Origin: CANRPC01 sp964456095
GTDB taxonomy: Bacteria > Bacillota_I > Bacilli_A > RFN20 > CAG-449
Reading direction: 5' to 3'
NCBI GenBank assembly: GCA_964456095.1
Contig: CAYVZF010000028.1
Location: 1-16,952 of the forward strand
DNA: 16,952 nt
The notes beneath the pieces were generated by a model, which saw only the letters and a list, made by a program, of their open reading frames with translations, searched no databases and was not told where the DNA came from. Positions 15,017 to 16,952 of this stretch are shown here, piece after piece. The stretch's first letter is position 1. Each line of letters opens with the position of its first letter. The position numbers and the translations under genes are program-made.

Positions 15017-15944
15017 TTATACCTTCTGATTCAATATTGTTATTTGTTGTTTCTAATAATAAATTTTTTTCATATTCTTCTTGTTTTTTTGCATAATATG
15101 TATCAATTTTGTCGCTAAATACATGGCATAAAACAATAATTGCAATACCAAATATAATGAAAAATATAGATGTCCAAACAGAAATTAAATAATTACTCAT
15201 TTGAAATTGTTCATCTCTTAATGGTTCAAGAATTGCTCTTACTGTACCATACCAAACAAAATATAATCCAATTAAATCACCATTTTTAATATATTTTTTT
15301 AAACCAAGTCTTACTCCGTACATGATTATAAAAAATCCTGTAAGATTAATTATTCCTTCGATTAAAAATAAAGGTGTTACTATTTGGCCTTCAGCACATG
15401 CTTTAATACCATTTGAATTGTACATTAATTGATCTTTTATTATCTCTGGTAACCATATAGAATCTCTATCTATACATCCACCATATACTTCACAATTGAA
15501 AAAGTTTCCAAATCTTCCTATTGCTTGCGATAATAATATTATTGGTACAATTGCACTTGCAACTTTTAAAACATTATAATGAGGTTTTTTATGCATAACA
15601 TATAACATACCCACTGCTATACCAAGAAATACTCCTCCATGAATTGCAAGTCCACCTTCCCATATAGCGAAGACTTTATACCATGGTTGATTTGAGAAAC
15701 TTGTATTCCATTCACAAATTACATACCAAATTCTTGCACCTATAATTCCTGCAGGGAATGCGATATAAAATGTATTTTCTAAGAAAGATATATCTTCAAA
15801 TCCTTCTTTTTTTAAATAACGTTTTGCAAGAAAGTATGCAAGAATCGCAGCTCCTAATATAAATAATGCATAAAATCTAATTTCAAATCCAAATATTTTA
15901 AACCCAACTGGTAATGGTGCTCCACCATTTTTTACAAAATCCAT
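15003..15944 (-). CDS. lgt: Phosphatidylglycerol:prolipoprotein diacylglyceryl transferase
   Basis: Integral membrane enzyme that moves diacylglycerol from phosphatidylglycerol to the lipobox cysteine of prolipoproteins. The 313-aa protein has several hydrophobic segments, consistent with the usual seven, and the family motifs: IWEGGLAIHGG (94-104, His102), SQAIGRFGNFFNCEVYGG (139-156, with Arg144, Asn147 and Glu152) and YGTVRAILEPLR (232-243, with Arg236 and Glu240). The C-terminal tail (about 280-313) is charged and longer than a minimal Lgt. It starts 3 bases after the hprK stop, using AAAGGAGA inside the end of hprK. Its substrates would include the lipoproteins encoded at 5, 1806 and 11404. 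Confidence 0.97.
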   Translation of the reverse strand: MDFVKNGGAPLPVGFKIFGFEIRFYALFILGAAILAYFLAKRYLKKEGFEDISFLENTFYIAFPAGIIGARIWYVICEWNTSFSNQPWYKVFAIWEGGLAIHGGVFLGIAVGMLYVMHKKPHYNVLKVASAIVPIILLSQAIGRFGNFFNCEVYGGCIDRDSIWLPEIIKDQLMYNSNGIKACAEGQIVTPLFLIEGIINLTGFFIIMYGVRLGLKKYIKNGDLIGLYFVWYGTVRAILEPLRDEQFQMSNYLISVWTSIFFIIFGIAIIVLCHVFSDKIDTYYAKKQEEYEKNLLLETTNNNIESEGINEEK

Positions 15945-15947
15945 ATC

Positions 15948-16886
15948 TTATTTGTCTCCTTTTTTCTTTGCTATTAATTCGTTTAATCTATTTTCAAATT
16001 CAAATGATGAATCATATCCGAATTGCTTTAATTTTAAATTTGTGACTGCAACTTCAACAAGTTCAGCAACAGAACGTCCTGGAAAGACTGGGATTGTAAT
16101 CATTGGTATTTTTTGATTGATTACTTCTAAATATTGAACTTGTTTTCCAATTCTTTCTAATTGATTACCATGCTCGAGTTTTACAAGTTTTATTGCAAAT
16201 GATATTTCACTTCTTTTTACAAGTGTATTAATGCCAAACATTCTTGTTACGTCTACAATACCAATACCTCTTACTTCCATCATTCCAACTAGTAATTCTG
16301 GTGCTTCTCCATATAATTTCCCACGAATGGAAGAAATATTAACTCTATCATCTGAAACTAAATTATGTCCCTTTTTGATTAATTCTAAAGTTACTTCTGA
16401 TTTACCGATTCCTGATTCACCTAGAATTAATACACCTGATGAATACATTTCAACTAGTGATGCATGTATAGATGTTGATGGTGCTAAAGCATCGTAAAGA
16501 TATATAACTGTATCCATATTTAAATCATTTGTTTGTCTATTTGATAAAAATATAGGGAAGTTCCTTTCTATTGCCATTTCTAATAAAAGAGGTGGACATT
16601 TATGACCTTGACAAATAACAAGTCCTGGACAAGTATCATTTAATAGAAATTCAAATGCCTTAATCATTGCATCTTCACTCATTGTTGAAATGTATTTCAT
16701 TTCTTTGTTTCCTAAGAAAATTATTCTTTTAGAACGAGGATAATCAAAGAAACCCGCTAATTCGAGACCTGGCCTATTAACTGAAACTTCTTTTATTGGC
16801 CTTTTCATCGAATTAATATCGCCAGAAATACATAATAATCCAAAATGATTTGCAAAATCTTGAATTGTGATATTTTTTGAGGTCAT
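15948..16886 (-). CDS. hprK: HPr kinase/phosphorylase
   Basis: Bifunctional sensor that phosphorylates Ser46 of HPr and Crh with ATP (or PPi) and removes that phosphate by phosphorolysis, controlling carbon catabolite repression in Gram-positive bacteria. The 312-aa protein has the N-terminal regulatory domain (about 1-130) and the catalytic domain: SIHASLVEMYSSG (His141), Walker A GESGIGKS (156-163), SDDRV (Asp179/180) and the HprK signature MEVRGIGIVDVTRMFG (203-218), all intact. GRSVAELVEVA near the C-terminus is also typical. AAAAGGAGT (16902-16894) precedes the ATG. It is the first gene of a six-gene operon with lgt and ppaX, the order known from Bacillus. A candidate partner, the HPr-like protein, is encoded at 6004-6267. 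Confidence 0.97.
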   Translation of the reverse strand: MTSKNITIQDFANHFGLLCISGDINSMKRPIKEVSVNRPGLELAGFFDYPRSKRIIFLGNKEMKYISTMSEDAMIKAFEFLLNDTCPGLVICQGHKCPPLLLEMAIERNFPIFLSNRQTNDLNMDTVIYLYDALAPSTSIHASLVEMYSSGVLILGESGIGKSEVTLELIKKGHNLVSDDRVNISSIRGKLYGEAPELLVGMMEVRGIGIVDVTRMFGINTLVKRSEISFAIKLVKLEHGNQLERIGKQVQYLEVINQKIPMITIPVFPGRSVAELVEVAVTNLKLKQFGYDSSFEFENRLNELIAKKKGDK

Positions 16887-16910
16887 AGCTTAAACTCCTT
16901 TTATTTCTAT

Positions 16911-16939
16911 ATCATAATTTATTTTTATTTTTGTATCAA
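16911..16939 (-). promoter_or_regulatory. Promoter of the hprK-lgt-ppaX-trxB-rmuC-GNAT operon
   Basis: On the minus strand TTGATA (16939-16934), a 17-base spacer and TATGAT (16916-16911) form a near-consensus sigma-A promoter. The start would be near 16904, directly ahead of the hprK ribosome site. No other promoter is evident between the six genes, whose gaps are 49 bases or less. Confidence 0.65.
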
Positions 16940-16952
16940 TCTTTAAAGAATT

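Overview
The window is AT-rich DNA from a low-GC Gram-positive bacterium. I infer an anaerobic, probably host-associated, uncultured member of the Bacilli close to the Erysipelotrichia/RF39/Mollicutes-related lineages. The reasons are very AT-biased codon use, Trp encoded by TGG with TAA/TAG stops in every gene (so no sign of the Mycoplasma code), a pyruvate:ferredoxin oxidoreductase, several Ser/Asn/Glu-rich lipoproteins, and a Bacillus-type hprK-lgt-ppaX gene order. Alanine racemase points to a peptidoglycan wall. The 100-N block and gene content fit a draft or metagenome assembly.

Left part (1-3968): a lipoprotein thermonuclease with OB-like C-terminal domains, a 66-aa protein of unknown function preceded by a degenerate-looking small frame, and a large OB-fold lipoprotein. 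The lipoprotein is split in the assembly by 100 Ns. The gap is flanked by two identical 55-bp copies; collapsing them restores one uninterrupted 646-aa frame, so the gap is very probably an assembly artefact.

Centre (3970-11102): uridine kinase (udk), a tRNA-Lys(CTT) sharing a two-way terminator with udk, alanine racemase (alr), an HPr-family protein with Thr at the catalytic position 15 but Ser46 kept (Crh-like), and then on the other strand galU and the 1189-aa nifJ (PFOR). Most of these units have their own promoter and terminator.

Right part (11120-16952): a tiny Ser-rich lipoprotein of 75 aa, then a tight six-gene minus-strand operon read from a near-consensus promoter at the right edge: hprK, lgt, ppaX-type HAD phosphatase, trxB, rmuC and a GNAT acetyltransferase, ending in a strong hairpin terminator. 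HprK would phosphorylate Ser46 of HPr/Crh-type proteins, PpaX would remove the pyrophosphate made when HprK dephosphorylates them, and Lgt would lipidate the three lipoproteins seen here. The most interesting biological point is the catalytically dead HPr homologue encoded about 10 kb from hprK and ppaX. No CRISPR array, transposase, integrase or phage gene was seen. The longest non-coding stretch (11405-11692, just under 300 bases) holds only a promoter, a terminator and AT-rich filler.
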